Made by a program: the position numbers and the translations under genes
Shown here: positions 1 through 12,631 of the stretch, piece by piece
How positions within the stretch are numbered: the first letter of the stretch is position 1
Layout: the number at the start of each line of letters is the position of its first letter
The notes under the pieces: generated by a model
Told to the model about the DNA's origin: nothing
Seen by the model: only the letters and a program-made list of their open reading frames with translations
Databases searched by the model: none
Source: Chondrosia reniformis
Lineage: Eukaryota; Porifera; Demospongiae; Chondrillida; Chondrillidae
Direction of reading: 5' to 3'
Assembly: GCA_947172415.1 (NCBI GenBank)
Contig: OX359194.1
Location: 5,394,001 to 5,458,000, forward strand
DNA length: 64,000 bases

Positions 1-3000
1 CTACTTATCCAGTAATACTAGGTGAGTGTTATTGTACAATAATTATTGTTCATATAGAGTGATTCTCCTACAGTGGAATATCATTACAATGAGGAATTTT
101 CATGATGATGAGATTCAATTGAGAGTGATTTGGGTATATACATACGTAACAATTAAATTAATTAAATAATCTCATGAAGAGGGAAGTTAAACTATGAAAT
201 AGTAATTATTGCTGAATTAACTCATGCAGGAAAGCTGGTTCTGATCACCATTGATTTGCTAAATACATGCAACAGCCATTTGCCGTTAATTTCATATACC
301 GTAAAGTATATATAGAAATTTATGTGCCCAGGCATTGCCTTGCATAATTAATTCGCATAGACACATACACTTTACAGTATATACGTAATTATTAAAATCA
401 ATTTATATTTTAGTTATCTAAAAATAAGATAATTTTGTAATTTCAGCACATACGTATATACATATATGAGTGCATATTTAACCCATCAATGTCACAAGTC
501 AATGGAATGTTAGAGGACACTGTATTGGTTATTATACTTGGACTTACTTGGATTAGGTGAATCAATGAAAACATATATATATATATATATATTCTCAAAA
601 TAATGCAAAATATTCCACAGCTTATTTCATAATGGGAATATAAATATGGTGGTAATATTGGACCAGTGGCATAATACGTATACGTATGTATTGACAAATT
701 TGATTTACTTTATTACAGAAACTCCACCTCCTCTACTTGTAATACCTCTGCCATCTCAAGTACAAGGAGTCATGTTAACTCAAAGTGTAACATCCTTGAC
801 TGTTTCATGGACTGCAGTAACTCATCAAATGTATGATATATTATATGTAGTTAGGTATTCAACTGATAGTGGTACTGAAAAAGATCCACCATCTGATGCT
901 ATGAAGAGATCAGGAATTACAGATACATCAACTACACTCAGTCCGACTGGACTTCAATCCAATACCACCTACTATGTTTGGATAGCAGCTGAAATCCGTG
1001 GTGCTGGAGTTCAAGGACCTTATAGCATGAGAATGCCAGAGACTACATATTCAGGTAATGTACGTAGCTATAATAGGTCAATTATTGTTGGGATCAATGT
1101 TTTTCAAAATGATAGGGTTATGATAATGTACCTATACAATACATACAATTTTGCATTGGGACCTATATATTATATATTCAATGTTTCAAAATTAAAGCTA
1201 GTCATTTCATTCACTTATATATCATGACTGTGAAATGATGAGTCACCATTAATTGGTATATACAGAATGGAACAGTTAGTTTAAGGTATTTTTGTATGTT
1301 TGTGAATGATTACGTGTTCCTTATACGTATATCATTATGATTTTTTTAAGGATCTTTATTTTATTATGTATTTCATAGCATGCATTTTACACCAAAAAGA
1401 ACATACTATATCACACCTACACCACATACAGTATATACTCCTTAATAAATGTTTCCTCTACTTTGATGTTGAGCCATAACTTAAAATTCAAATGTGTTTG
1501 ACTTCATTTGAAGTTATATATCACTCTGTATACGTAGCTACTACTAAATATGTCCTTTATATATACGTACTATTTATTATTCATATTGTATAGAATCCTT
1601 ACAAGTGAGAGGTGTTAGAATTAGTAAAGGGACGTTAGATGGATCTCCATCTTTGACAGTTTCATGGATTGCGGTATCTGAATCTGGAGTAACTTACACT
1701 GTGTGGTATTCCACAAATAGCGGTACTACAACAGAACCACCATCTGGAGCATCAGTACTGTCAGGAATTTTTAGTGCATCAACCACATTGACTGATCTTT
1801 CACAAGGAACCACATACTATATTTGGGTAGCTGCTGTAACAGACAGGGATCAAGGACCTTACAGTTTAAGAACCTCAGCAATTACATTTCAAGGTACTAG
1901 TGTAAGTAGAATATCAATGGTCCTTGTTTAGTGTATACGTATATTCACTAAATGAATATTTATGAAAACTTATACATATGTTAATGACAACCTCTTCATT
2001 ATGTAGCACCTCCTCAAGTACAAGGAGTCTCTGTGATAGCTACAGTTAGTAGAAGAAAGCCCTCCCTATTGGTTCATTGGACTGCTCCGATAGGGCAGAA
2101 TATCTCTTATGTAGTACAGTATTCTGCAACCAATCAGAACACTCCTCCAAATGATGCTCTTGAATTAATATCTTATTCAACTTCCATTTTACTGTCAATT
2201 GGAATTCAAAGTGGAACTACATATTATGTTTGGGTTTGTGCTATATCTAATAAACTCCATGGAAAATACAGTAGAAGAGCAATGAAAACAACCTTTCAAG
2301 GTACCCATGGTAGAGTAGTGGTGCCTTAACTAGAAGTCTTTGGCACTACTACAGTGCAGATAATGATATACATTTAGCAGGCAGCTTTATAACAGCTTGT
2401 TGTGACCCAAGGGTAACTGCTGATTCAAGGTTGCACTGTACATACTTATGTAGTTTGCATTATAACAAACATTTGCTCTTACATCATACTCATGAAAATG
2501 GCATCATTTATATATATATATATTATTTCATCCAGCAATGGTTCAAGTAATGCATGATTTTAATGCCACATCAGTTTCTTGTTTATATATATAGAACTTT
2601 CATTGACTGTATATTCATGTCCCAACAGTTCCAGGTGCTCCCACTGGACTGGTTATAACTCCACCACCTGACAAATGTGACCAGCTGAACTTACACTGGA
2701 CAGCACCCTCCAACACAGGAGGACTTCCTGTCAAGTACAGAGTGTACAGCAATGGTGTTCTTGTACATCGTATTCTCAGTTCAACAAGAGCAGCCATTCT
2801 TGGACTAGCAATCAACTCTGAGTACAGAGTGAGAGTAATAGCTTTCAATGAATTGGGAGATGGAAAAGAAGTGACAGGAGTTAGAAGGACCAGACAACAT
2901 GGTATATTATATATGTTGTGATCAACTGCATCAAATCTCTCTCTCTATACATATATAAGCATTCTCTTTTCTGTAGCTCCCACAATCTCCTTTCTCTCTT

Positions 3001-5513
3001 CACCACATTCAACAAGAATAACATTTACACTTTCATCACCACCGTTAATTGATTCATCAAGTTGTACAATCACTCCCAATATTTCCAGTCTACCCACAAA
3101 GATGGTGTCCACCTCTAATTCTACTAAAGTACTAACTGTTGAAGGTTTAACTTCTGGAGTTAACTATACCGTCACCTGTATCTCTTCAAGGGAAGGTTTG
3201 GTATCTTGTGATTCTGTGACCAGCATTATTGGTATGTACGACTATATAGATATATAAATGGTATGTAAATGGGTAAATAATTATTCCATTGATCATGAGT
3301 GTGCAGCTGCAGGCTAATATGGCAAAGCGTGTCGATTTGTTACTTGTTTTGATTAGATTGGATTGGTCTGTACCACTGGCATTATTTAGCATTATGTTGT
3401 AGCTCTGGATCTGGATGATATTGTTTATTTGTATAAACAATCTTTCACATCTCAACTGTGCACCTTATACATGTTTTTAAATATTATTTTCAACTACTTA
3501 TATCTTCATCTACAGTTACCTTATCAGTACCTCCAAAGGTCACTGGTCTGTTTGTAAGAGTTGTATTTACTAAAGCACCTACTCTCACTATTAGCTGGAC
3601 ACCAATAACTGATTTTGATTATGACATTTCATACACTGTGTGGTATTCTACAAGCAGTGGTACCACAACAGAACCACCATCTGGAGCCTTAAATGTGTCG
3701 GGTATCACTGGTACAATAGCTACAGTGAGTGGACTTACACAAGGTACAACCTACTATATTTGGGTAGCAGCAATTTCATCAGTTGGTGAAGGACCTTTCA
3801 GTACAAGAGTGACAAAGAGAACGTATAAAGGTATTACTGTAAAGGAGCATTCTATGTATTAATATGTATAGAACCTGAGAATTTGGTCCATGCAGTACAT
3901 ATCATATAAACAGTTTGAGCCATTGATCCTCACAGAATGTAAATATCGTAATCTATCACTGGCTCAAGTTTTATCTTATATAGTCCATCATGATCAATAG
4001 CTATATATGTACATTTAATTGTCAAATATACTTTTGTGGTTCCTGATCACAGCTCCAGCACAGGTTGAAAAGGTGGATCTAGTGAGTATCAGTTGTGTTC
4101 AACCAGCTCTTTGGGCATTCTGGTTGGCACCTTCAAGTGAACGTCCCATCCAAAACTATGAAATTGAGTACAGGTCATTAAGTAGATCAACAGAGTGGAA
4201 TAGAGTATTGCCAAACCCAACTAGTACATCAGTTACAATAGAGAACCTTCAATCTGGACATACCTACCAAGTGAGACTGAGAGCTGTGTCTGATGTTGGA
4301 TGTGGAGTGTGGAGCAAACCTGTCCTTCAATGCACAATTAATGGTAATGTACGTACTTCTAGTGTATATAGGTTGGACTTCCTTTAGCTGTGGATTAGCT
4401 GTATATATTGAGACAGTTAAGGTTTCCTTGATTGATTTCAGCACATGTATTTTAATTTTCAAACTGTAGATACTGATGAATGTTTAGCTAACAATGGTGG
4501 ATGTGATCATATATGTCTAAATACACCAGGATCATATACTTGCGCTTGTAATACTGGCTATACACTAAATAAAGATGGACACACATGTGGTAAGCAATCC
4601 TGTAAAGGGAAATTCCCTATTGTTGCCTTATTTAGAGTTCTTGTTTGACTAGAAAGAGATCTAGATACACTGTACAGTTTCACTGTATAAAATAAGTAAG
4701 TTTTTATTTTTTAGATAACGTAATAACAGTCAACTTTGTGGAGATAAGTGCTTCAGGATACGAAGGACAGACTGTAGTACTAACTGTTGAGAGAGAAGGG
4801 TGGATAGCCACGCCTCTTGTGGTGACTGTGAGAGTAGTAGAACTAGACATCTGTCTCTATGGAAGTGGTAAGCTGATATCACATCTGAAGCTGTAGCAGT
4901 ACTTTGCTTTAGGTTGAGGTCTTGTTAATTTTACATCTTAAAGTCACAGCTATATCTGTGTACCTATTATCCTTCATTTGAATGTGTATTATAATGATTG
5001 GATAGTAAATGTTTTTAAATCTACATAACTCTCTCTTACTCTTTATGCTATATAGTGGACTCCATTAGTGTTAATCATACATACAAAATAAATTTATTTT
5101 GAAAATACAAACCTGTGCCTTTTAAAATAAATCTTCTGAATTTGATTCAATGGAAATACACTAGCATATGTTTATTACAGAAAACATCGTGGTTGTTCCC
5201 TATATTATACATAAATAATGCAAATTAAGCCAGTAACCTCACTAACACACGTTTTTAACCATGAAACATGTAGTCACGGTATTTTTCTTATGACCCAACT
5301 CATGCAGCTAATGAAGGTGATTATGTTCTGGGGAATTCTACACTGACCTTCTCTGAAGTTTACAAGTCGTTTGAGAGACAGTGCATATCAGTGGAACTAG
5401 TGGCCGATGAAGATGATGGAGAGAGAGATGAAGTGTTTCATATTCTCATTGACACTCCCTTTGGAGTACAAACCAAGAGAAGAGCAGTCACTTGTTTGAT
5501 ACATAATGCATAA
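1..5513 (+). CDS. Gene 1 (3' part): Ig-FN3x7-EGF-Calx-beta secreted protein
   Basis: Multi-exon host gene entering from the left edge. Exons: end of Ig 1-21 (reads TYPVILG, then donor GTGAGT), F1 719-1054, F2 1594-1893, F3 2007-2300, F4 2629-2901, F5 2977-3231, F6 3516-3830, F7 4053-4343, EGF 4470-4589, CxA 4715-4867, CxB 5308-5513 (TAA). Every exon has AG/GT borders, phase 1 at both ends, and stays open. F1 is clearly diverged from the F1 of other copies up to about 1010, while its end and the following intron match them again. F6 carries an F1-like tract ([10 protein letters not shown]). An AATAAA lies at 5586-5591, 73 bases after the stop. There is no membrane segment, so the product should be secreted. 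Introns over 300 bases (22-718, 1055-1593, 2301-2628, 4868-5307) hold only AT-rich sequence. The function is unknown; adhesion or recognition is inferred from the domains. Confidence 0.85.
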
Positions 5514-6299
5514 GTACTGTAACTCCTGCATGTATAGGCTATTTCAACTTGTTGCCAAGAAAACTTTCAAACAAATGTTATTAAGAATAAAAATATACAA
5601 GTAAAAATATACAAGTTAAATAAAAACATTCACATGTGGAAAAAGTATCAAAACAAGACTGTGATCATATGGTAAGGCTAACATTGCAGAAGTGGCATAC
5701 TGAAACCTAACCATACACATCACTTCTATGTTTGGGTGCATCATCTTTACTAACAGGATTACACTCAGCTTGATCCTCAGACCTTAAGCATGATCTTAAT
5801 AATGAAAATGTATATAAATTGTCTATGTGGATGGATGCTGGGGGTTCACAACACTAGGATTTTTCTTGTAGTCATGAGGCAGGAATGTGATTTGTTGTAC
5901 TTGGTATCTATATATAACATGAAGGTGCATTATGGAATTTATGCAATCAATGAAATCACCCCAATAACATATATAATATTTTGAGCCATCTTCCTACACC
6001 ATGAAACTACTTAAAATAAATAACTACGTATAGCAAATCTTGAAATAATATAGAAAACTTAAAGCTTAGCACTCCCTGCAAATGTCTAGACCCTCCACTG
6101 ATAACAATTACTTCTACAGCGTTATTATGTGGCAACTGAACAGTGCTACTTCATGCAGAATATCTGACTTTTGTTAGAACCTCTGATAGCTGGTTGCACA
6201 TGTAGGCTCTGACCACAAAAGGATTATGGTAACAAATCATGGCTATATCTTAGCATATGTGCATGTGTGTAGCTATATGTGTAGTGTCTAACATTATAA
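5514..6299. other. Intergenic region after gene 1
   Basis: About 790 bases with no gene that I can support. It holds the likely poly(A) signal of gene 1 (AATAAA at 5586-5591). The whole stretch recurs after gene 4 (35619-36520) with small indels, so it belongs to a large segmental duplication. Short open frames here, such as the one at 5790-5984, are not conserved in the second copy. Confidence 0.6.
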
Positions 6300-6860
6300 A
6301 GGAAACCTTCCATTGAGTTATAATAAAGGGAAACCATAAGAAACAGCAATAACAGACGAGAAAACATAGAATTTAGGAAATGGTTTGTTGGGATATTTCT
6401 CAGTTGGATAATTATCTCGTCCTCTTTCTAAGGGTAAATTGAAAATCTCATCTTTGAAAGTTTAGATCGATTATCTCTAGGTGAAAGTTTCTAAATCATA
6501 TTTATATCCACCTCTCTAATTAAGTAGTATTAAGATTGATATTCACTTTAATTATTATCTCTATATAGCTATTTTTCACCCCTATTCTTGTAAAATATGA
6601 ATGTATATAATTACTCTAGAAATATATAGCACTGAAGGTTTCTTTGTATGCATACTTTTGTTCTCTCCTTCAGTTACTTCACAACCAGCTACAACTATTA
6701 CAGTTGGATCAGGTTCTCCTCCAGTCAACATTATTGCAACACCTACCATTAGTCAACCAGTAGAGTTACAGTGTGTCACAAGCAGTCAAGAAGTGGTATA
6801 CTACAGGAAGTACAGTTAATGCCACTTCAGGTGAAGTGTGGACAACTGCTGGATGTAGAC
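6300..6860 (+). pseudogene. Decayed class II gene start (leader + Ig remnant)
   Basis: Remnant of a gene start of the cluster. A class II leader block begins near 6300. The leader exon 6380-6433 still aligns with the intact class II leader at 7705-7765 but has lost about 12 bases after the ATG and is out of frame. An Ig exon begins at 6674 after a good acceptor (TCCTTCAG) and reads [17 protein letters not shown], then shifts frame just after the first Ig cysteine and stops. Homology to the Ig exon ends near 6855, where unrelated sequence takes over. The same decayed start is present at 36521-37108, so it was already broken, at least in part, before the segment was duplicated. Confidence 0.75.
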
Positions 6861-7210
6861 TGATGATGGAGAAGATGATGAATACTTTGATGGAGCAGAG
6901 CTAGTGTGGAAGTCAAGTAGAAGGGACGGACAGGAGTGAAACAGGAGAGGAATGAAATGACTATTATGGCATTAATGTGATGAGATTGCCATCAAGGGAT
7001 GCATATGCTTTTGGTATGCAGCAGTTAATTGACATTTTATTTTCAAAAGAGGAGCTCTCAATTTCATTCTTAGTTTGCTCTAAAAAGAGCACATTGGACA
7101 GAGAGTGAGTCAACAAGCTATACTTACATTAATTGATAAATGGTATGGTGCTGATTGGGACCTAAAGATTTTGACAGCAGAGGCAAATTAAAAGTGTAGA
7201 GACACAAAGG
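6861..7210 (+). pseudogene. Coding-like remnant, possibly BEN-type protein
   Basis: Immediately after the decayed Ig remnant lies sequence whose three forward frames give protein-like stretches in turn: an acidic run followed by YFDGAELVWKSSRRDGQ, then EELSISFLVCSKKSTLDRE, then LIDKWYGADWDLKILTAEAN. No single frame is open. A second copy lies at 37109-37460. The last part resembles, from memory, the C-terminal region of invertebrate BEN-domain or transposon-derived proteins, but I cannot confirm this. It may have been captured together with the broken gene start. Bases 7211-7562 that follow show nothing beyond AT-rich sequence and short repeats around 7400-7460 (several variants of AAGATCTTG). 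Confidence 0.3.
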
Positions 7211-7562
7211 TATACTTTGTTAAGTAAATTGTCAACATATAAACCTTTTTCTCTTTGACTTTTTAATATTACATCATTGTACATATTTTATATGTTTATA
7301 ACATGTACGTATATATATACCTTTCCATTATCTTGGGGAACCTGTATAAAACATGTACGTATCTTGGTAATTTTTATACCTGTTTCGATTTCATGCATGA
7401 TTTTGGCAAGATTCACAAGAAAGATCTTGTGAAGATCTTGTATGAAATCTTGCAAAGATTTATGTAATAAGAGTTTTCTAGTACGGGATATAATAAGCTT
7501 GAGATACTAGTAATATGTAAATGAAAGTGAGTGTGCAGTTTCCAAGAGGAGTACTTTTATAT

Positions 7563-7704
7563 AAGGAAACTTTCCATTGAGTAATAAAGAATAAAGAGAA
7601 ACCATAAGAAACACTATAACAGGCAAGAAAACATAGAATTTACCCAAATTCATTTTACATTGGTCCCACGGGTAGTAGTGGTACTTTAACACTTCAGCTA
7701 GGAA
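7563..7704 (+). promoter_or_regulatory. Class II leader-proximal block upstream of gene 2
   Basis: A block of about 140 bases directly before the ATG of gene 2. It is conserved before gene 5 (37815-37977) and gene 6 (47332-47488), and in decayed form before 6380 and 36614. It begins with GGAAACTTTCCATTGAGTAA and includes AAACCATAAGAAACA. It does not resemble the block in front of genes 3 and 7. Conservation next to the start codon suggests promoter plus 5' UTR. No TATA box or initiator can be assigned with certainty in such AT-rich DNA. Confidence 0.45.
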
Positions 7705-9458
7705 ATGGAGATTGGCTCAGTTTATTGGATATTTCTCAGTTGGATAATTATCTTATCTTCCAAGGGTAAGTTGAAATTCTTAATTATCTTTGAAAGTTTA
7801 GCCCCAATAGAATCTCTAGGTTAATATTTCTAAATTGAATAATGTAGACTATAATATATTACTTCAATTTATAACAGACACCCTTAAGACGCATGCATCC
7901 TAGCGTAGACCACAGCCTAATCCTATATAATATTATGTATGTATAATATATAGATATAATTACACTTTTATCTTGCCTACGCTCTCTCCTTCAGTTGCTT
8001 CACAAGCAGCTACAACTATTACAGTTGGATCAGGTTCTCCAGTCAACATAACTGCAACACCTACCATTAGTCAATCAGTAGAGTTACAGTGTAGTAGGCC
8101 AGGGACACCCAAACAGTGGTATAGTACAGGAAGTATAGTAGAACCCACAGGTGAAGTGTGGACAACTGGTGGACTTACTAGGAAATTAGGTTTTTCTACA
8201 TTTTCTACAAGTCATGCTCGAACATACACTTGTCGTGTGACTATGAATGAAATAATCACAACAACTTACACAGTAGTGCTTGGTAAGTTTGTACAATTAA
8301 TTGCAGAGCATAGCTGTCCTATTGTGTATATGTGCAGAGTTATGATTCAACTCACAGCCATAGTTACCACATATATTACGTGTTTAAACCATAAAGCAGG
8401 AACTTGATGTAGCAACTTTAATAGACAATACATAAGTCAGGTCCTTATGTATAATTGAAAACTGAAATTCTTTGCACATAAAGTATACCCATAATTGGTA
8501 TCTGTATAAGTGTATCTGCATTAATCCTAGCCCAACCTTTATATCTTAGCTACCCCACCAACTCCACCTAAAGTCCAAGGTGTCAACATTACAAGAGGTA
8601 TATCTAATGGTTCTCTATCTCTGAGAGTTTCATGGACTGCAGTACCTGGATCTGGAATAACCTACACTGTGTGGTATTCTACAAATAGTGGTACTACTGC
8701 AGAACCACCATCTGGGGCATTATATGTGTCAGGTATCACTGGTACATCAACTACACTGAGTGGACTTGCAGAAGGTACAACCTACTATATTTGGGTATCA
8801 GCTGTTTCGTCAGGTGTACCAGGAACTTACAGCATAAGAATGTCAGAGATGACATATTCAGGTAATGTAACTGATATGTAGGTCACTTAGATTGTGCAAC
8901 TAACACAATTAGCCTTTAGCTCTATAAGTTTCACTATACCAAATTATGAAAACTTTTAATTCTTACTGTTATATAGTGTACATCAACAATTTGTCGTTAC
9001 TTTCTAATTCATATTTTGTGTGTTTCCAAATAATCTTTGTCATTGACATTTAGTCTATATACTCCACTTAGTTTTGCTAAATTGATTCCAGAGTATGGAT
9101 GGTAGTAGTAAACGTATTTTTGCATGGTACTCTTTATAATTGCTAGAAAACAGCTACATATAGGGTTATTTTCACCTATATAGGATAGGGATTACTTCCT
9201 TTGGCTAACCTCTTGTTTCAATCCTGTTTCACATTCTATCAAAAGTAAAATAGTGCTATCCCAACCATCATTTAAAATACTCTCATTTTGTTATGTATGA
9301 ACTGTACTTTAACTATAAATTTCTGTAGGTACATATACATTACATCTGCCCCACTTATAGTAACTGTGATGCAAATAACATGCTCTAGTGTTAACATTGA
9401 TACATTAAGTCGCCGCTCAAATGTCTACTAAAAGTATTCGATCCCTCCACCCTTACAG

Positions 9459-10850
9459 AACCACCAGCTCCCTTAGAGGTAAACATTACTGGAAAGGCTT
9501 GTGATGTGAACATTTCATGGATGTCCCCAAGTGTCACTGGAGATCTCCCCATCACTGGATATGTTATTGAATACATTTATTTAATCACTAACACTTCCAT
9601 ATCATTAAATGTTACTACTTTGAATGTGCACATAGCACAGTTGATATCTATGACAAAATATATGTTTAGAGTAAAGGCTGTGAATGATTTAGGAGTCGGA
9701 CCGTTTGTGGATAAGAATTATACAACTGAGGAAAGGCGTGAGTAGCACATACTGTACGTATACGTATATATTGAATGCGTATTAACAAACAATTGAGTAT
9801 ATATGTCATACTCTCTCATGTATTACGCAAGTACACAACTCTACTATTCACAGCTACTAGACCACTCCAGATAGATCCACACTTTCCAAAGGGCATCACT
9901 ATCAACAAACCATCAGAACACTACAGATACAACTGCACTATTAGTACATTCAACAAGACTGAAATAACTACAATCTCCTTCACTAAACAAGATCACACAA
10001 AACAAGATTCTTTGAAGTCTGATACAACATATATGGTACATTGTATAGCATATGATGAGAATGGAAGTGAAGCATGCTTTGAGGCAAATGGAACAGTGAA
10101 AACTTATGAGTAACATGTAGTGATATCTCAACCTTAACATTACACATACTGTATATGTGCTGTTGTTTCTGTAGAACCAGGAAAGATTAAAGAGGTCAAT
10201 ATCAATAAAACTAAGGTAATGGATAATGATGTGAAACAATCTTTTACATGGATATCACCAAATTCCAGTGCAAAATACAGCTATATTATCAAATATGGTA
10301 ATGCTGCAAATGTTACTAGTCCAAATGGAACATCAGTAATGACAAAGAGTATAACTGTAACAAATATAAAACGTACATACACTAAAATGGTGGGCTTGCC
10401 TATTCCAAGTAGTAGAGTGACCTATAACTTTTGGATAGCAGCCATTTCTGATGCTGGAATTGGAGAATTTAGTGAGAGAGTTTGGATTACATATGATGGT
10501 AAGTCTGATGTAGAAATTGAATGATCATTTACTGTTAATAGTATGCTTGATTGCTCTTTCAGTTCCTGAGGCACCAGATTCTGTTTCATTCTCAAATATC
10601 ACATGCAACAGTATAACAGTTCACTGGAACATAACAGAACAGTTTATTGGTAGACTACCTCACACTGGATATACAGTAAAGTATTGAAGCAAAGAAAATG
10701 AATCAATCAGTTTAAACTTATCTAATCAGAATAGACTGATCATGATCAGTAATTTAGATGTAAACACAGTGTACACAATTGAAGTTAGTGCCAACAACAG
10801 TATTGGAGAGGGAAATGTTACTAAGCAAATTGTTAAAACTGAAGTGAGAG
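9459..10850 (+). CDS. Extra FN3-type exons X1-X4, found only in gene 2
   Basis: Four exons between F1 and F2 that no other copy has. X1 is 9459-9737 (starts EPPAPLEVNITG; has the FN3 core ISWMSPSVTGDLPITGY and FRVKAVNDLGVGPF). X2 is 9854 to about 10110 and is F5-like, lacking the strand-B Trp. X3 is 10175-10498 (FTWISPNSS ... YNFWIAAISDAGIGEF). X4 is 10563-10850 (PEAPDSVSFSNITCNSITVHW ending EVSANNSIGEGN). X1, X3 and X4 are phase 1-1. X2 would be as well, but its donor is shifted by one base (TATGAGTAAC), and X4 carries an in-frame TGA. They lie inside sequence that corresponds to the F1-F2 intron of other genes, so they were either inserted here or lost elsewhere. X3 resembles the F1/F2/F3 group, and X1 and X4 are more typical FN3 domains. 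Confidence 0.7.
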
Positions 10851-11888
10851 GTGCGTATGATTTTATTAACATAATAAAAAAGGCAACACATGTACAGAAA
10901 GTATTTAACCCCTCAACATGACATACGTATATACGTAACTATTATGGATATACGTATAAATTTATGGTTTTCACACCAATTTATGAAATACAATATGCAC
11001 ATCTTTAAGTGTATGTATATAGACATATTTCTACCAGCTCATCTATGCACTACCTTTTTTGCGTTCTCTAAATCAAATTAGGATTAAGCTGGGTGCCATA
11101 AGTTAATACATCTTTTCTCATAATATTAAGTTTACAGCAATTTAACAAAAAGTGTGCCTGGTCCTCCACCTCACCCCAGCACAAACTTGGCAGGTCCTCT
11201 AGTCGAATGGGAGGAACCAAATTTAACTGAGACAACCAGTACGTAGACCAGCCAAAACTATTCTCTTGCCTTTGTCAAATTTCATTTATGTAGCTATGTG
11301 GTTGCTGTATTGCTTAAAGCTATTATTTTAAAGTGAAAGTGTGCTCACTCGTTCTATGCGTTCTTCTCTGTCGCTCCGTCATGAGGAAAATGTTACCTGT
11401 ACTTGTACAGCAATGGTGATTTTGTTTAACCATTAATTTGTCCTATAGCTCCTATCCCAGCAATGTTTAACAATAATCGCCATTCAAAATTTTAATTGTG
11501 CCACTGATAATAATGGTTGTATATATTAATATTCTGAATATCTAGATTAATTATAAATATGCTAGTAAAGTATACATTCACTTAACCAAAAAGGTTTCTG
11601 TGCATGTGATTTGATTATCACTATGATTATTTAAGGAGCTTTATATATATACGTATGTATTCCATCATAGCCAACGGTTTATATACACCAAAAAGAACTT
11701 ACAATATCATATACTGTACTCTCTGAATACACCACATTCTCTTTAATAAACGTTACCAAACCTATGAGGCTGAGTCATAAGTAAATAACTTAAATGTGTT
11801 TGAATACATTATAATATTTACAGATTTATATGCTGTATATACGTCGCTACTACTAAATATATCCTTTATTAATATACGTATTATATAG
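10851..11888. other. Long intron of gene 2 before F2
   Basis: About 1 kb of intron. Its second half (from about 11440) aligns with the F1-F2 intron of genes 5 and 7. Its first half holds a LINE scrap on the minus strand (11085-11260) and a short higher-GC patch near 11340-11400 that I cannot assign. Confidence 0.5.
11085..11260 (-). mobile_element. LINE C-terminal scrap
   Basis: The minus strand reads RIVLAGLRTGC, then after a frame change NLVPPIRLEDLPSLCWGEVE, followed at once by DQAHFLLNCCKL and a stop. The pattern LRTG, then a Cys region, then E-x-x-x-HFLL-x-C is typical of the end of non-LTR retrotransposon polyproteins (the zinc-knuckle region after RT/RNase H). Only this short piece is present and it is frameshifted. 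The exact clade cannot be told. Confidence 0.45.
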
Positions 11889-12342
11889 AATCCTTACAAG
11901 TTAGTAAAGGGACGTTAGATGGATCTCCATCTTTGACAGTTTCATGGATTGCAGTATCTGAATCTGGAGTAACTTACACAGTTTGGTATTCCACAAATAG
12001 TGATACTACAACAGAACCACCATTTGAAGCATCGGAACTGTCAGGAATTATTAGTGCATCAGCCACATTGACTGATCTTTCACAAGGGACCACATACTAC
12101 ATTTGGGTAGCTGCTGTAACAGACAGGGATCAAGGATCCTGCAACTTAAGAACCTCAGCAATTACATTTCAAGGTACTAGTGTAAGTAGAATATTAATGA
12201 ACAAGGAAATTATTAACTGTTTTAACACCTACATTGGACTCACTTAGTCTCGCCATCGCGGCATTGAAGAAAGGGTTGCGGCCCCTGCTTATGGGCTTAG
12301 TAATTCATAGTAAAAATCGTCAGAAAACTCAAGTTTACCACT

Positions 12343-12388
12343 GTGCTATAAGGCCTTTTCGGAGAATACCACTCCTCATCAGTAGCAC
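12343..12388 (-). ncRNA. Hammerhead ribozyme (left arm, minus strand)
   Basis: On the minus strand this reads GTGCTA, CTGATGA, GGAG, TGGTATT, CTCC, GAAA, AGGCCTTA, TAGCAC. Both conserved core strands (CUGAUGA and GAAA) are present. Stem II is GGAG/CUCC and stem I is GUGCUA/UAGCAC. Stem III is minimal (AA/UU around GGCC). The predicted cut follows UUA, before UAGCAC. A minimal stem III is known from hammerheads of Penelope-like elements and usually needs dimers for efficient cleavage. Confidence 0.7.
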
Positions 12389-12585
12389 TGGGTAGCAATT
12401 CTTTAGAGTAACTAAGCTACCAATTCTTTATCTCTCGACAAAGGATTGGCTGAAACACATTTAAAAACGTCAAACAGTACTATTTTGCCTACATAATAAT
12501 ATTGATGTTGGTTATAGAGTTTTCTGAGTTTTAGGTTTGACATTTTTAAATTGGTAGCTTGGTTACTCTAAAGAATTGCTACCCA

Positions 12586-12631
12586 GTGCTACTGATGAGG
12601 AGTGGTATTCTCCGAAAAGGCCTTATAGCAC
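12586..12631 (+). ncRNA. Hammerhead ribozyme (right arm, plus strand)
   Basis: This is the inverted twin of the motif at 12343-12388, identical over all 46 bases and on the plus strand. It has the complete core CUGAUGA ... GAAA with stems I and II paired and a minimal stem III. On the gene 2 transcript this copy is in sense orientation. It could in principle cut the intron, but the two complementary arms would also pair with each other and compete with ribozyme folding. Confidence 0.7.

Noticed and set aside
2615-2848. Open frame of about 77 codons on the minus strand, repeated in seven copies (for example 13395-13628, 31886-32221, 53485-53718)
   Set aside because: It is the antisense of the F4 exon. 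Its conservation follows from the FN3 coding strand, and its product has no recognisable features.
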